Notes: generated by a model from the letters alone, not told the origin. Positions 33,930 to 45,880 are shown, counted from the stretch's first letter. The stretch is 64,000 bases of DNA from Gentiana macrophylla (GCA_026214975.1 CM047805.1:112091845-112155844), one strand, 5' to 3'. A program made the numbers and translations.

Positions 33930-35745
33930 ACTTATTCCATTGACTAAGGCACAAGAATTGCAGTTGTGACTTATAATTCAAACATTGAGCCTTTGAAAAA
34001 ATTGCTCATTCCATTCAAGAGATACAAAATAGCTAATCTTGATCTAAAAGTGCCACAACCAAAATAGAGAATCGGGAATATGCATACGAATAGATCTTAA
34101 CCACAAACCACTTGATTGAGCCGATACATGATGAAGTTCCTCACACTTTGCCATGTTCATTTAATTTTACTAAGTTTTGAAATTGTCCTCATTTGCTAAA
34201 CACAATGAATATATTGGTAAGTTCTCGCATTTTAAAAGTTCGACATTTATATTAATATTAACTCCTTTTTGATAATGACTTACTTAAACTTAAATCGTAG
34301 AACATAAAATTTTAAACTTTATACTTCTGAATGTGATTATTTCAAAAATGTGGTAAAAAAGGTGTATTTTTTATATTATATCAAATTGTAATGTTGTTAG
34401 TTGTGGCTAAAAATTCATTTCATTTGTATATCTAATATCAAACCAATTTGTCAAAGCATTAGTGATCAACTTTCGAATGTCGTTTTACGGTTCTAGCAGC
34501 TTAGCAACAAGAGACTACATCCTAATTAATGAAGAGTAAGCATAAAATTTCTATTGTATAACGCATTGGTTTAATAGTGAAATAAAAAATGTAACTGAAG
34601 TTGTTTTGTTTGCTGATATTCTTGATTAGAAAAATACCAATTGTTTTAAGGCTTTGGGAAGATTTCTTGGATAATGAAGAAGTGAAAGTCTCTGCTAGGC
34701 TTCCAGAACCAACATTGGTGGTTGGTTTGAATTTGAGGGTAACCACTTACCACGGTAAGCAAGTTTCATATTTACACAAACATGATGAAAATATTGATTA
34801 AAATGCATTACTTTTTATCTCTCACATGTGTTCTCATTATTTAGGTATATCTCTTAGCACACCAAAGAACAATGCCTATTTTATGGTGAATCCCCCATTT
34901 CCGGATGTTGAACATATGTTTGAATGGTATGAATAAAAAAATTAATTATACTTAGTTCTGTACCTGAAATATATACCATGAATAGAATGGATTTATCAAT
35001 CTTGACTATGAATTCTTAGCAAACAGGTTCTTTGAAATAGATTTTGTAACTGTGCCATGAATATAAGGACTTTATAAAGCTTAACTATCAATTCTGCTGT
35101 TTTTTTTTACCTCGAGGCCGAGAAACTAAATACATCTGCACTATGAATATGTAAACAGTACAAATGGCATGATACTGAGATTTGCTGAATTATTGAAGAA
35201 TAAAGCTTATGATGATGCTGAAATATTGCTATGACCACCAAGGAGTTCATATGTGCATAAGATCAAATATGTAACTGCCAATGTTATAGAGGTATATAAA
35301 TAAAAATCTGTAGCAGAAAAGATTATTTCATTTTTTCCCGGTATTAAAAATGATGTTTTGCTTTTCTTTTGAATAGTTCAAAGTAGCCTGGGTTGTAGGA
35401 AAATTGCAGTTGATGCCTGGACAAGATAAACTATGGCAAAGTATATGTGGAAGCTGTAAAAAATTCTTTAAAGAAAGTGTGAACTAGAACTTTACATGTA
35501 ATTCTTGCGGTGAAAGAACAAGGACCATTGCACGGTAAATATTTTGGTTTAATACATTTTTTTAACAAAATAACAATGATTAATAATTAATGATACGTTA
35601 TGGACTTGAAATTTTACGGTGGTCATATAGAAGTCTACTTGACTGATGATTATGGGACACTTCCTGCTACGGTGTTTTCTCCGCTTTTCGAAAACTGACT
35701 GAATTCACACCAGACCAACTTTATGAAGCAGTTAATAAGGTATTC
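33930..35745 (+). pseudogene. RPA70-like protein of the Helitron, with introns
   Basis: Exon-like pieces in order: GTRIAVVTYNSNIEPLKK with LLIPFKRYKIANLDLK (33950-34060), KIPIVLRLWEDFLDNEEVKV then LVVGLNLRVTTYHG (34630-34755), GISLSTPKNNAYFMVNPPFP (34843-34905), EFKVAWVVGKLQLMPGQDKLW (35377-35440), a zinc-ribbon C-x2-C ... C-x2-C (ICGSCKKFF and FTCNSCGER, 35445-35520) and DYGTLPATVFSP (35650-35690). These are the DUF223 OB fold and C-terminal zinc OB fold of plant RPA1-like proteins. GT/AG-like junctions separate the pieces. An in-frame TAG sits inside the zinc ribbon. Confidence 0.7.
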
Positions 35746-36471
35746 TTCTTACATATACTTAAGTTCGGTCTTTTCTGTCTGCATATATGGAGTTTAGGTT
35801 CAAGTTTTCAAATAATTGATTTTTTTTTTTTCATCTGTGGTGTCGTCTTCAAGTTATGTTTCCTGTTGTATACTCCTAAGAAGAGCATGATGGAAAATGT
35901 CTTTCCATTTGGATAAATTTGTAAGCTTGGTCTATTGCCATTTAACTTCTTCCACCTGTGCGTCTAGACTGCATCTATATTTGATAACTTTATTTCTTAC
36001 ATGGTTTCTTGAAACATATGTATGCTAGTTGTACTGCTCTCTGCATGGCTGAAATGAGTGTATAGTTTTCATTTGCGGAAGTCTTTGTGAACGCATCATA
36101 CTTCCTTCTTTAGTCATTCTTCTGTGGCTTTCTTTATTGTGTTGCATAGAAAATGGACGATGTTGCATGTCTATCCCACGGCATGTTCTTGCAGAACTCT
36201 AATTCCATTACATAGTAATTCTTGCCAATGAGTAATAAGTTTATTGCTTACTATGTTAATTTCACCAAGTGTTTACCTTGTACAGCTTTACATTCTTTAA
36301 TTTATGTTACACCATGCATTCTTCTATTACAATGTTAGTTGAACTATTTATTACATTACAAGTATAATTTATACACAATTGTTTCTGAGGCCAACCATTG
36401 ATGAAGGAAGTAGAGGCATGCTATATTTGGAAAGAAAGTTTTACATTTTCTAAAGTTTTCATGGTGACAAG
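35746..36471. other. AT-rich non-coding sequence after the RPA-like ORF
   Basis: No frame or motif recognised. A T13-type run lies near 35820. It may be Helitron 3' sequence or intron. Confidence 0.3.
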
Positions 36472-37851
36472 TGTTAGGAAAATTTTATTATGTTTTTATG
36501 ATGGCCATACTAATTTGTTATAGCAAGTCAAAATAAGTTAGAATTCTCTGTATAAGTCTTTACTTAGAGTCGACATGTTGTATAAGTTGAGTCAGACAAG
36601 TATTGTACTAGTTGGTAGGATGGAAAAGTAAAACCAGAAATCCGGCAGAGTGAAGCCGGCCAAGTACCAAGAGAGAAGCATGAAGACATTATAGTCGACT
36701 TATAACCAAGAAAGTCTGTGATGACCTTGGATAAGTCTAAGTTAAAATTCAAATGATGAAATACATTGTCAAATATGGTGTACAGTCTCACCCAAATCAA
36801 GGATCGATGAAGTACAAGAAGTACTGAAAGATCAAAGAAAATAACAATCCATGAAACTAGCGAGTAAAGCGACTATCGGTGAGTAAAGACAGGCGGTGAA
36901 GGAAGAACCAAGCGACCAAGTCGGAAGGATCACTTAACCATTCGAGGAACGGCCAAGTAAACTTTACTTGTTCAGATTTCAAATGTTGAAGATCAAGCAT
37001 TAAATGCATAATCAATTGAGGATCAATCAATGACAGATTTTCTGAAAGACGTTTGAAGAAATCTGATCACTGAAATCAAGGAGAATATAATTAAGGAGGA
37101 ATCAAGAATTAAATCAAGGATCATTCTCCACATTAAATAGCCAACGGACGGAAATTCAAATCAAGGATTATCAAGGCTATAAATAGAAGGCATTGACAGA
37201 AAAGAAAATAATGATTGAATCTAATAAGAAACAAGCAGACACTCTGTCAACGTGCAAAGCCTTCTATCTGTACTTAAAGGGAACATCTAGAGATCAACTC
37301 AGAAATCAGAACTTCAATTCCATATCAAGCTCTGAGATTGATCAACAAATCTGTGAATTCAATTCACATCAATTGAGGCAATTGAATCAGAGGAATCTGA
37401 GAAGGAGTTGCAACCTTTGTGATAGCTGCTGAATGATTTGTTCTCAAGGCAGTGATAGAGATTGAATCATTGAAGCTTTTGAAGCCAGGGAGTGATAGTC
37501 TTGCAAATTTTGAAGCTTGTGTAGCCAAGGACAATCGTGCTATTGTATCTATGAAAACAATAGTGAATTCCTCCAATCATCACAGGAGAAGAGTGGATTA
37601 AGGGATTACACCACCCTAAACCACTATAAACCTTTATGTCTATTTACTTTTAGCAATTTACTCTCTGACACTTTATTTCATTGCATACTCTATATACGTG
37701 ATTGAATAATCTACTTTGAACCAACATTTAAAGAAGGACTCATCCATTATCCAAAAACTTTTAAATATAAGAAATTTTTTGAAACTCCACTATAGTCATT
37801 CACCACCCCTCACCCCCTTTGACTATAGTTTTACCCACTTGCAGTTCTACA
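36472..37851 (+). repeat. SIRE-type LTR, probably solo
   Basis: Starts TGTTAGGAAAATTTTATT, like the SIRE LTR start, contains a TATA box in the middle and ends with a C-rich stretch (TCACCCCCTTT, 37808-37820) followed by TTCTACA at about 37851. No PBS follows and no matching 5-base duplication was found, so the right end is approximate. No internal element sequence flanks it. Confidence 0.5.
37174..37190 (+). promoter_or_regulatory. TATA box of the SIRE-type LTR
   Basis: GGCTATAAATAGAAGGC, well placed within the LTR and on its sense strand. Confidence 0.5.
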
Positions 37852-39340
37852 ATTGTACACAAAAAAGCCATTCTTGCCTCTGAAGCTAATGAGGTGCACA
37901 CAGATGATCCTCAATCACTAACGGATGTGGTACAACAACCAACAAAAGAAACAACCCGATTTTTACGCCCCAAGACCAAAATTCATCCTCGAAGAAATTG
38001 GCGATTCGGTTGAGTTAAAAGGCGAAACATGTATCCAACCTCCACATTCCAAATGAACCTTAATGTTTTGTTCTATACCTGCGATCCCAACAACTACTCA
38101 GAGAGAAGAAGTGGATCAGTTGAGATTCCACCTATGGTTCATGAAGTTGAAAGTCAATAAAAAAGATGAAGAACAAAGAAGAGAACAAGTAAAAGGCAAG
38201 TTAAGAGTTGGTGTATGTTTATGTATTAATAATGCAATCATGGTTTGTTTTATAAGCTTTTAAAAGCGAGAACTTTGATGTAGTGGGAACATAGTTAGTA
38301 TATTACCACCATTATCTTTTGTCATCAATATAATGTTTAATGGTGTAGTAATACACATAACTAGGAATCTTACAATGATTATATTCTACTATCTTTTTAA
38401 CATATGATAGCCAAACTAATGTTTCTTTGAATTATATGAGCTTCATATTAATAAAAATCTATGATTGTATCTTTGATTATAAAAATATCATCCATTTTTA
38501 CATGTTTACGTTTTTATGCAGACATGTGCATGCCTTGCCTGGCGTAAACATATCCACTAATAATTAAATATAAAGAATATAAATTATGACAAACATTACG
38601 ATTAAATGATTGTAACAGTATTATTACACTTTCCAATAGCATTTTAAAATTATAAATAAATGAAAAAAAAATTAAGAATACAAGAACCTCTATCCCCCTT
38701 TGTGAATGCCCTATCACTTGTTTCGACCTTTTTTTTTTTGCAAACAAATATTAAATCCCAAGATCAACAACCCACTGCAGTGAACCAATTAATTCTTCTA
38801 CAAGTTGCATCCGCATTTACATTCACGTTAACAGATTTGTTGATTTCTTATAAAATATCTTATAGATATCCCACGAAGTCAAACAACCACACACACATAG
38901 AGATCCGCATAAATATAATACGCCGATTTACTATAATTATGGGCATGATCGGAGTACAAAAATAGTAGTGGATACTAATAAAATATCCGAATTTCGACAT
39001 TAAAAAAGAAGAAGAAGAAGAGAATAGTGGTTGCTGAACCTTCAAATAATTAAAAACAATATTAAAAAAAAAATGCATGTACCAAATCCGGAAATTTATG
39101 ATAGCCTTTAAAAGCGTCCCATTAAATCAATCTGCGTAACCACACTAATGTTTAAATATGAGGAATTGCTACTTTTTCTTATAGATTAAAACAATATCAA
39201 TATGTAGTATTTTTATAGATTACCCATTCTTTCTTCTTCTTTTTCTTCTTCTTCCTACTTCTTCTTACTCCATTTCACCGTTTTCTTCATGCTCGAGTTC
39301 AAGCTCGTTTTTGTTCAAGCGAGGCTCGAATTAGTGTTCA
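37852..39340. other. AT-rich region without a supported gene
   Basis: A 64-codon frame at 37819-38013 and a 66-codon frame at 38063-38263 exist but match nothing I know. Short (GAA)n at 39007-39021 and (TTC)n runs at 39230-39260 are present. Possibly Helitron remainder. Confidence 0.3.
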
Positions 39341-39349
39341 GCGAGGATT

Positions 39350-39500
39350 CAGTGGGCTCCGAGGATTTTGGGGTTGAAGAAGATAGGTGATTTAGTTTCA
39401 AACTCGTGTTTGGGTTTGAAGAAGATGTGTGATTTGGGGTTGAAGAAATTTGGTGATTTGGGGTTGAAGAGGATGGGTAATTTGGGTTCAAACTCATATA
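39350..39500. repeat. Minisatellite, about 24-30 bp units
   Basis: GGGTTGAAGAAGATxGGTGATTT recurs about five times with changes (units near 39370, 39413, 39438, 39462). It encodes a low-complexity Ser/Thr/Pro/Asn frame on the minus strand, which I do not consider a gene. Confidence 0.55.
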
Positions 39501-40022
39501 GCGAGTTCGAATAACGAGTTCTTTTTTATATGAGTTCAAATTCGTTTTCAAAGGTATTTTGGGTAAGTAAGAGAAAAAAGTATGTGAAAGACTATCTAAG
39601 TAATATTTGTTTTCCCTAAAACTATTTGAGCAACATTTTTAGTCAAACAGTCTTAATAAAAAAAAATACCGTATGTAGTGGAGTGCTTTTAAGGGTAATG
39701 GTGGATTTAATGGTGTGCCCTTAATGGCTCCAAATTTATATCATTTAATCAGGAATTTGTCATGAAATTCATTCTATTTTTTCATTTTACCGCTGTAAAC
39801 CGTTGGAAGGGGGTGACATCAGCAACTTCCTCACGACATTAGCCGGTGTTTGTCAGCATTCAGCCTTAATGTGTTAGTTTGTTAAATTTCAGTTCGTATT
39901 TTCCAAGACTAGAGTTGTATAATTGATGATATCTCACTGATGTAATGGATATTGTATGAAGTGAAATATCTTATTTCCTCCTAATTTTTCCTATTTCTCA
40001 CTGATGTAATGGACTATTTGAG

Positions 40023-40297
40023 TACTACATAAAATAAAAATATAAGTTATTTTAGAAACTTTTTTACGTATTAAGAAAGTTAGTTAAATTTGTTATTTGT
40101 TATTAATTTTGATTAAAAAGACTAAAATGACATTTCATTGGTGATTAATACAAAGTAGTAAAAAGTGGCTGAGTATATAATAATTGAAGGGTAGAAGGAG
40201 AAAGATGTAATAAATCTTTTATTGGTTTTATAAATGAACTACGTTTTGAAATAGCCCAAAAATTAAATGAACATATATTTTGAGACGGATGTAGTAG
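40023..40297. mobile_element. Stowaway-like MITE
   Basis: The left end reads TACTACATAAAATAAAAATA. The right end, reverse complemented, reads TACTACATCCGTCTCAAAAT, so the two share TACTACAT and AAAATA with CCGTCTC lost on the left. The right terminus resembles the Stowaway consensus (CTCCGTCC-type) with a TA target. AT-rich, about 275 bases, no ORF. Confidence 0.5.
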
Positions 40298-40494
40298 TAG
40301 ATAAAGCACATTAAACCATGGTGGGAACCTTTTTTACCAAACCCAAATGTACCAGTAAAACACCTTAAGGTAGCAACACAACACCTTCAAGTTTTCTCTA
40401 TTTCGTAGAAAAATTGCTGACAAAGTTAAGACAACAATTTGGGTTACTCCAAAGAATTATATATGACCTGGCCAATTTCAAGTGAAAAAAAATA

Positions 40495-40924
40495 AAAAGG
40501 GCCTATGTTTCTATTATGATGAGAAAAATAAGTCCGGGCGTAAATGCATAAGTCAATAAAAGCTACGTTACTAGTAAGAAAGAAGGACAACACTTGGCGA
40601 ATTTATGTGGATTACAGAAGGTTATGACCCCATTATCAAGTATAGGCTCCCTATACCTAATTGATGAGTCATTGGATGAGTTATGAGGGCTAAATGGTTT
40701 ACTAAGATTGATCCCAGGGCTATATTCCATCAAATTAAATCAGATGGAAGCAGAGCGATATATACAAAACATCATTTGTAACTCACCAAGGCCATCATGA
40801 CTTAAATAAATGTCAAGCACTTTGGTCGAACAAATGCCCCGCAACTTTTCAAATGAGTGTGAACAACTTGCTCAAACCACATCTAAGGATGTTTGTATTA
40901 GTATATTTGATGATGTTTTACAAC
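40495..40924 (+). pseudogene. Gypsy gag knuckle and RT, left half
   Basis: KGLCFYYDEKNKSGRKC (about 40498-40550) is a zinc knuckle with the second Cys lost (C-F-Y-Y). RT follows: VRKKDNTWRIYVDYRRL (40585-40640), then frame-broken remains of the FSKLDL and SGYHQI blocks, PATFQMSVNNLLKPHLRMF (40842-40895) and LVYFDDVL (catalytic F-x-D-D type Y-F-D-D) ending at 40920. Several stops and frame changes. Confidence 0.75.
40920..40924. other. Target-site duplication ACAAC, left copy
   Basis: ACAAC precedes the copia LTR at 40925. The right copy is 51072-51076, after the LTR end AACTTCAACA. Confidence 0.8.
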
Positions 40925-41242
40925 TGTTAAATTTGACAAGATCACTGATTCTTATTGATTCAAAGCTGAAAAACTGAAAACAAAGCAGATTTCGGATCTT
41001 CATCTTGAAGAAGATGAAGATAACCGTTTTGAAATATGAAAGACGGAAAATGAAAAGCTAATGAATCTTTATAATTGACAATGTAGAAATGTAATTCAAT
41101 CTTCTAATCTAACTTTGGTGATGCTAAATTGTATTTATAACCGCATGAGTGATCAATTTCTTTGTTGTAACTAACTAACCAACTTCTTGTTCTATGTGTT
41201 TGATAAAATGCACAACTATCTTTTCCACTTTTAACTTCAACA
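40925..41242 (-). repeat. 3' LTR of the copia element
   Basis: 318 bases. Matches 50799-51071 except for an extra segment of about 55-60 bases (41115-41175) that the other LTR lacks. On the minus strand it is preceded by a purine-rich CTTGATGGGGT. Confidence 0.85.
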
Positions 41243-41259
41243 ACCCCATCAAGTGATCA

Positions 41260-41880
41260 TGGTGATAAATTAAGTCGGGAGGAGCTTGCAAACAACTCAT
41301 CTTTTCCTCTTTTAACCCCAACTATATGTGATACAAGTCCTTTAAGGGGTAGGCAAGAATCAGTTTGTTGAGGGTTGCTTTGTCTCCTGGTTTTGTTAGA
41401 ATATCTGCTTTGGTTGTTGTCTTTGTGTGAATAGGTAATGGTTTAAGAACTTTGGCTAGGTATTTTCTCAATGAAATGGCAATCTATCTTTATGTGCTTT
41501 GTCCTTTTAATGGAAAATATTTTTCCACAATATGGAGATCACTATCACGATCCACAATCTGGTGGCACTATATACGTGTGTCGATCTGGAAGTCTTGTAG
41601 AAGATATATAAGCCATTGGATCTCACGTCTTTGTGATGGTCATGGCTCACGTATTCTAGCTTCAATGGAACTCCTAGAAATAGTGGGTTGTTTCTTTGAT
41701 TTCCGGAGATTAGGGCACCTCTGGATAAACCAAGTATCCATGGCCCGACCTTCTTGTCTTGGTACATGCATTGTCTGAGTCACTTGAATGCCACGAGACT
41801 AATAGAACTATTCTTTGGGGTAGAAAAGACCTTTATCAAGGAAGATTTTAAAAATCTTAGTTACACATGAAATTTGCTTT
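41260..41880 (-). pseudogene. Copia RNase H domain
   Basis: The minus strand reads SKKQPTISRSSIEARI (41690-41640; RNase H core usually SKKQ.T.SRSS.EAEY), then EIQWLIYLLQDFQI (41625-41580), the D-S block and VEKYFPLKGQSTxRSTHFI, which corresponds to the NPV.H.RTKHI..D.HF block. The catalytic Glu region is damaged (EARI) and stops occur. Confidence 0.7.
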
Positions 41881-42469
41881 CATATGAGCCTCATTAGATT
41901 GATGTAAAAATTGACTTAAGCTGTTGAATAGCAAAGGATATGTCTAGCCTTGTGTTCCACTAAATAAAGCAATTTGCCAACTAAACTCCTGTATTCGGTG
42001 TTAGAAGGTAAAGATGGTGCACACTTGCTGATGTTAAATTACATGAAGAGTCCATTGGAGTAGATCTTTGGTTTAAATTCCATGAATCCAAATTCTACGA
42101 GTAGGTCTAGGCAATATTTCCTTTGATTAATTACAATGCCAACTTTAGATCTTGCCACTTCAAACCCTAGGAAGTATCTAAGTTCCCCTAGATCTTTGAT
42201 AGTGAATGCATCATGTAGGAGATCTTTTAGGCTCTGAATTGCTTGAAGACTGAGGCTTCCAACTACAATATCATCTACATAAACACGTAATGCTATAAAA
42301 CTATCCCCTGTGCCCTTAGTGAACAGGCTATGATCAATCTTGGACTGTGTGTGGCCAAGTTCTAGTAGTTTTTGTGTTAATTTGGCATTCCACTGTCTAC
42401 TGGCTTATCTTAGCCCATACGAAGATCTATTTAACTTGCAGACCATACCACTGCTTTGCAGTCCTGGTG
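41881..42469 (-). pseudogene. Copia reverse transcriptase, 3' half
   Basis: Minus strand: PPPGLQSSGMVCKLNRSSYG (42468-42408), RQWNAKLTQKLLELGHTQSK, DSFIALRVYVDDIVVGSLSL with the catalytic Y-V-D-D intact (about 42290-42255), LQAIQSLKDLLHDAFTIKDL, GELRYFLGFEVARSK and NQRKYCLDLLVEFGF (to about 42075). Joined by the TSD GAGGC to the 5' half right of the solo LTR. Confidence 0.85.
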
Positions 42470-42474
42470 GAGGC

Positions 42475-43888
42475 TGATCGCGTGTAAGTCACTAACGTCG
42501 ATATTACTAGAAAGAATACTAGGTACATCATAGTATAGTAAATGCATGTCAAGGTCGATCCCACGGAGACAATGCAACTATAAGTATAACGACTATAACC
42601 TAATTAAGAAGCAACATAGAGCGGTCATTAACCAACAATAACATAAGAAAAACAAGTATTCCTCTCCTCTCCTCACCGATCGACTAACTTGGATTAGTTA
42701 ATCGTTATGTTTACTTCCCCATAATTTCTTTAGATTAATCGCGTGCTTTCATTTTAATTATCATTATCATTTCTGGTGCATGATTCCTACTCCTATCTAC
42801 TCCGATAATGGCGTTAGACAATCTATCATAAGCTACCCTCCTTAATTGGTCCATAATAGTACATACACATAAAGAACTATTTACGATATCGGCGCTAACT
42901 CATACCGCTAACCCGCCTAAGCATTATCGACATTGACGGCCACGTTCACAGGGTCCACTCAGACTATGTCCAAACTTAGCACTTCACTATTCATATTTCA
43001 TGCCGGTTCACGATTACAATAAGCGATTGGCGGATCTAACCTCTTGTTAATTAAACATGTCGATCAACGTGGTTGTAGTGAATCCCGAGTTTTAGGTTTT
43101 CTAAATATTGCCTCGATAAACCGGTATAGACCGCTTGGTTACCGAGGTCATTTTTCACTAATTTCTAGATCTACATTGCTGTAATCTGATTAAAATAAGT
43201 AAATTATAGGGTCTTTAAACATGCAGATTAACTAAAACACATAAATACGAATAGATATACCATATTGAAGACAATAAAGGAGCGTTCAAAGCTTATTACC
43301 TTCAACAATGGAGATCTAGCTCGATCTACTCAAGCTAGAGATGATGGAAGAAGGAGAAACCGAAATAACTCCCAAAGCTCAAGAAAACTTTATTGCATAA
43401 TAATAATTGTAATATATTCAAAGATATTCAAGATGTATGTAATAATCGAGTTGATCTGGCCTTATATAGATACAATGACCGACTTAAGACTCTACAAAAC
43501 CCTAACCGACCTAGTTGGCGGCGAAATCAATTTAAGTGTCGAACAAGTCGCCGGTTTACGGGCCTAGCCCTCGGGTTACCGGGCCTACTTTTCCTCTTTT
43601 CTTGACGAGGCTTCTTCATGGACTTAAATCACTTGGCCCAATGTACTTCTTTCGGTCCATATCCATTTTCCAATGCTCCAGATCCGGTACATCCTATAAA
43701 TCATGGAAAACGAGACAAAACAGTACCAAAACCTCAGGAGAATAGCATAGATGCAGAATTATGATCCTGGAAACACTCACATAGCATTTAACATATATTC
43801 CATATAATAACGAGCCTATTTATCCTCTCTTGAGCAACATTCGGGGTGAATATAGGTATAATTATTGGTACCATTTAGGGCGTTATCA
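42475..43888 (-). repeat. Solo LTR (family with TGATCGCGTG start), inserted in copia RT
   Basis: Begins TGATCGCGTGTAAG, ends GCGTTATCA, 1414 bases, flanked by GAGGC at 42470-42474 and 43889-43893. The copia RT reads VYMRPPPGLQ across the empty site, which proves the insertion. Holds a TATA-like TATATAAGG on the minus strand (43459-43470). Close relative of 46735-50425. No internal retroelement sequence is attached. Confidence 0.9.
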
Positions 43889-43893
43889 GAGGC

Positions 43894-44500
43894 CTCATAT
43901 ATACATCCTCATCCAAGTCACCATGTAAGAAGGCATTGTTGACATCCATTTGGTGTAGATGCCAACCTCTTTGAGCAGCTAGGGCCAGAAATAACCTAAT
44001 ATGGTCTGTTTTTACACTGGAGAGAAGGTTTCTAGAAAATCAATGCCTTCTGTTTGTGTGAATCCTTTAGCTACTTGCCTTGCTTTGTATCTTTCTATGC
44101 TTCCATCTGATTTTCTTTTGATTCTGTACACCCATTTACAACCAATAGGTTTTATTCATTTGGGAGCTTGTACTAAAGTCCATGTATTTGTGTTTGCTAA
44201 AGCCTCTAATTCCTTATTCATAGCATCCTGCCAATTGGGATCCTGTACTGCTTGTTGATATGTGGATGGTTCTTTTTCTGAGTTAATATTGCTGATGAAC
44301 CTTTGATAAGAAGGTGCTAAGTTCTCATATGACATGATTGTGTTGAGAGTGTAAGGAGAGGTCCTGTTTGCAGGAATTTGATAAATAATCCTGTAAGTAA
44401 GTTGGTATTGATTTGTTCCTTGTGGACCTTCTTTGATGTTGTGCAGGCATGCCTTGTGGACCTTCAGGTTCAGGAGCATCTTGAGCAGTATGATTGTCAC
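43894..44500 (-). pseudogene. Copia reverse transcriptase, 5' half
   Basis: Minus strand: PSTYQQAVQDPNWQDAMNKE, LEALANTNTWTLVQAPK (44255-44160), then across frames [20 protein letters not shown] sequence with stops, [14 protein letters not shown] block, and [31 protein letters not shown] (43985-43895). This is the palm/finger part before the YVDD motif. N-terminally preceded by RRSTRNKSIPTYLQDYLSN (44420-44365), a common copia linker. Confidence 0.85.
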
Positions 44501-44559
44501 TTGGAATATCTGTTACATTAGTAAGACTTGCATTTGTGGCATTGCCACTGTTAGACATA

Positions 44560-45460
44560 GGAATTGGAAGACACAAAGATTCATCAGATGAGCAATCAAC
44601 AGATTCAGAAAAAGGAAAAAAGTGTTCATGGAAGATGACATCTCTAGAAAATAAATGTTTCTATTGGACAAATTTAGAACCTTGAAACCTTTGGTATGAG
44701 GCTCATACCCTAGAAAAACACATTTGTTGCTTCTAGGGTCAAAATTACCTCTGCCCTGTGAAGGTGTAGAAACAAAACATAAGCAACCAAAGACTTTCAG
44801 ATTATCATAGTTAGGTTCCTATGCATACAACAGATGGTAGGGTGTTTTCTTTTGCAATAAGGGTGTAGGGGTAATATTAATCTAGTAGACAGCATGTTTT
44901 ACACAGTGGCCCCAGTATTCCAAAGGCAAACAGGATTGTATTCTTAGTGCTCTTGCAATATTTAAAATGTGTTGATTTTTTTTTCTATTAGACCATTTTG
45001 CTGTGGGGTTCTAACAAAAGCCTTTTGGTGTACAATGCCTTTAGTTCTATAATAAGATTTCATATTGAACTCTCGGTATGATCGGACTTGATAGTCTTAA
45101 CACACTATCATATTGATTTTGTACAAGCACACAAAGCTATTTTGTAAAGTGAATCGAAACTTCACTTTTTGCTTGCATAAGATATAACCAAGTAAATCTA
45201 CTATAATCATCAACAATAGAAAGAAAATAGCATTCACCATTCAAAGTAGGCACCTATTAGAGCCCCAATGTCTACATGAATCAAGTCAAAACAAGAATTA
45301 GAAGTAGATGTATTAATAGGAAATTCAGGTTTCTTTTGTTTGGCTAAAGGACAAATTGTACAATCATGACCAAATATTCTAATATTGTGATCTAAACTTC
45401 TCAAAGCTTTCATCCTTTCTAGTGAAGGATGACCTAGCCTATCATGCCACACAAAGAATC
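44560..45460 (-). pseudogene. Copia integrase
   Basis: Minus strand: WHDRLGHPSLERMKALRSL (45450-45395) and CTICPLAKQKKPEFP (45360-45315) form the H-H-C-C zinc domain. FDLIHVDIGAL follows, with the first catalytic Asp (usually HVD.WG). The catalytic core at 44800-45200 is broken by stops. The C-terminal part [18 protein letters not shown] and [16 protein letters not shown] is readable at 44725-44610. Confidence 0.8.
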
Positions 45461-45599
45461 ATTTTGACTACATGATCTGCAAACAACATTAACACGAGAA
45501 GAAGCTCTTGGATTATCATCTATCAGGATGTAAAGACCATCTGAATCTTAACTATACCAATCATCTTGAAGTTAGGAGGTCACTGCAACAAACATTGAG

Positions 45600-45880
45600 T
45601 CGACACTTAAAAGAGCGGATAAAGCACTATCATGTACCAATTTCACGATAGATATCAGTTATACCTAAAACTAGGTATACAAAATACATTACGTAATATG
45701 ATATGAGGACCAATTTTAAGTTTGCCTAAATGTGTACCAATGACATAACAACCATTAGGTAGTTTAAGCGAGAGATTAGATACTATATTAGTGTCAAACA
45801 TGTGATCAATAGAAAGGTGATGTGATCTGTTGCTCCAGAATCAAGAATCAATGCTTAAGATTACCAGGAATACCTTGATC
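45600..45880 (-). pseudogene. Copia aspartic protease
   Basis: Across frames the minus strand gives IDSGATDHIT (about 45850-45820; D-S-G-A-T-D-H is the copia protease active site), then KLPNGCYVIGTHLGKLKIG and a HIILRNVLYT-like block (about 45770-45680). Frames are shifted at least twice. Confidence 0.6.

Larger units (their letters stand above)
31900..36471 (+). mobile_element. Helitron remnant carrying helicase end and RPA-like ORF
   Basis: A C-terminal Pif1-like helicase (32720-33520) is followed on the same strand by an intron-containing RPA70-like ORF (33930-35745). This pairing is characteristic of autonomous plant Helitrons. The Rep endonuclease domain and the bulk of the helicase are missing upstream. 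The TC and CTRR termini were not found, so the borders are approximate. It may continue past the LTR inserted at 36472. Confidence 0.6.

Noticed and set aside
37819..38263. Two plus-strand frames (64 and 66 codons) considered as exons of a host gene
   Set aside because: No recognisable domain, no clear splice sites joining them, and they sit between an LTR and AT-rich repeats.
39315..39551. Minus-strand Ser/Thr/Pro/Asn-rich frame of 78 codons
   Set aside because: Translation of a minisatellite; no start context, no neighbours, no family.
43265..43745. Plus-strand frames of 100 and 69 codons
   Set aside because: Inside the solo LTR. The homologous part of the second copy (49829-50329) has different frames, so coding is not conserved.
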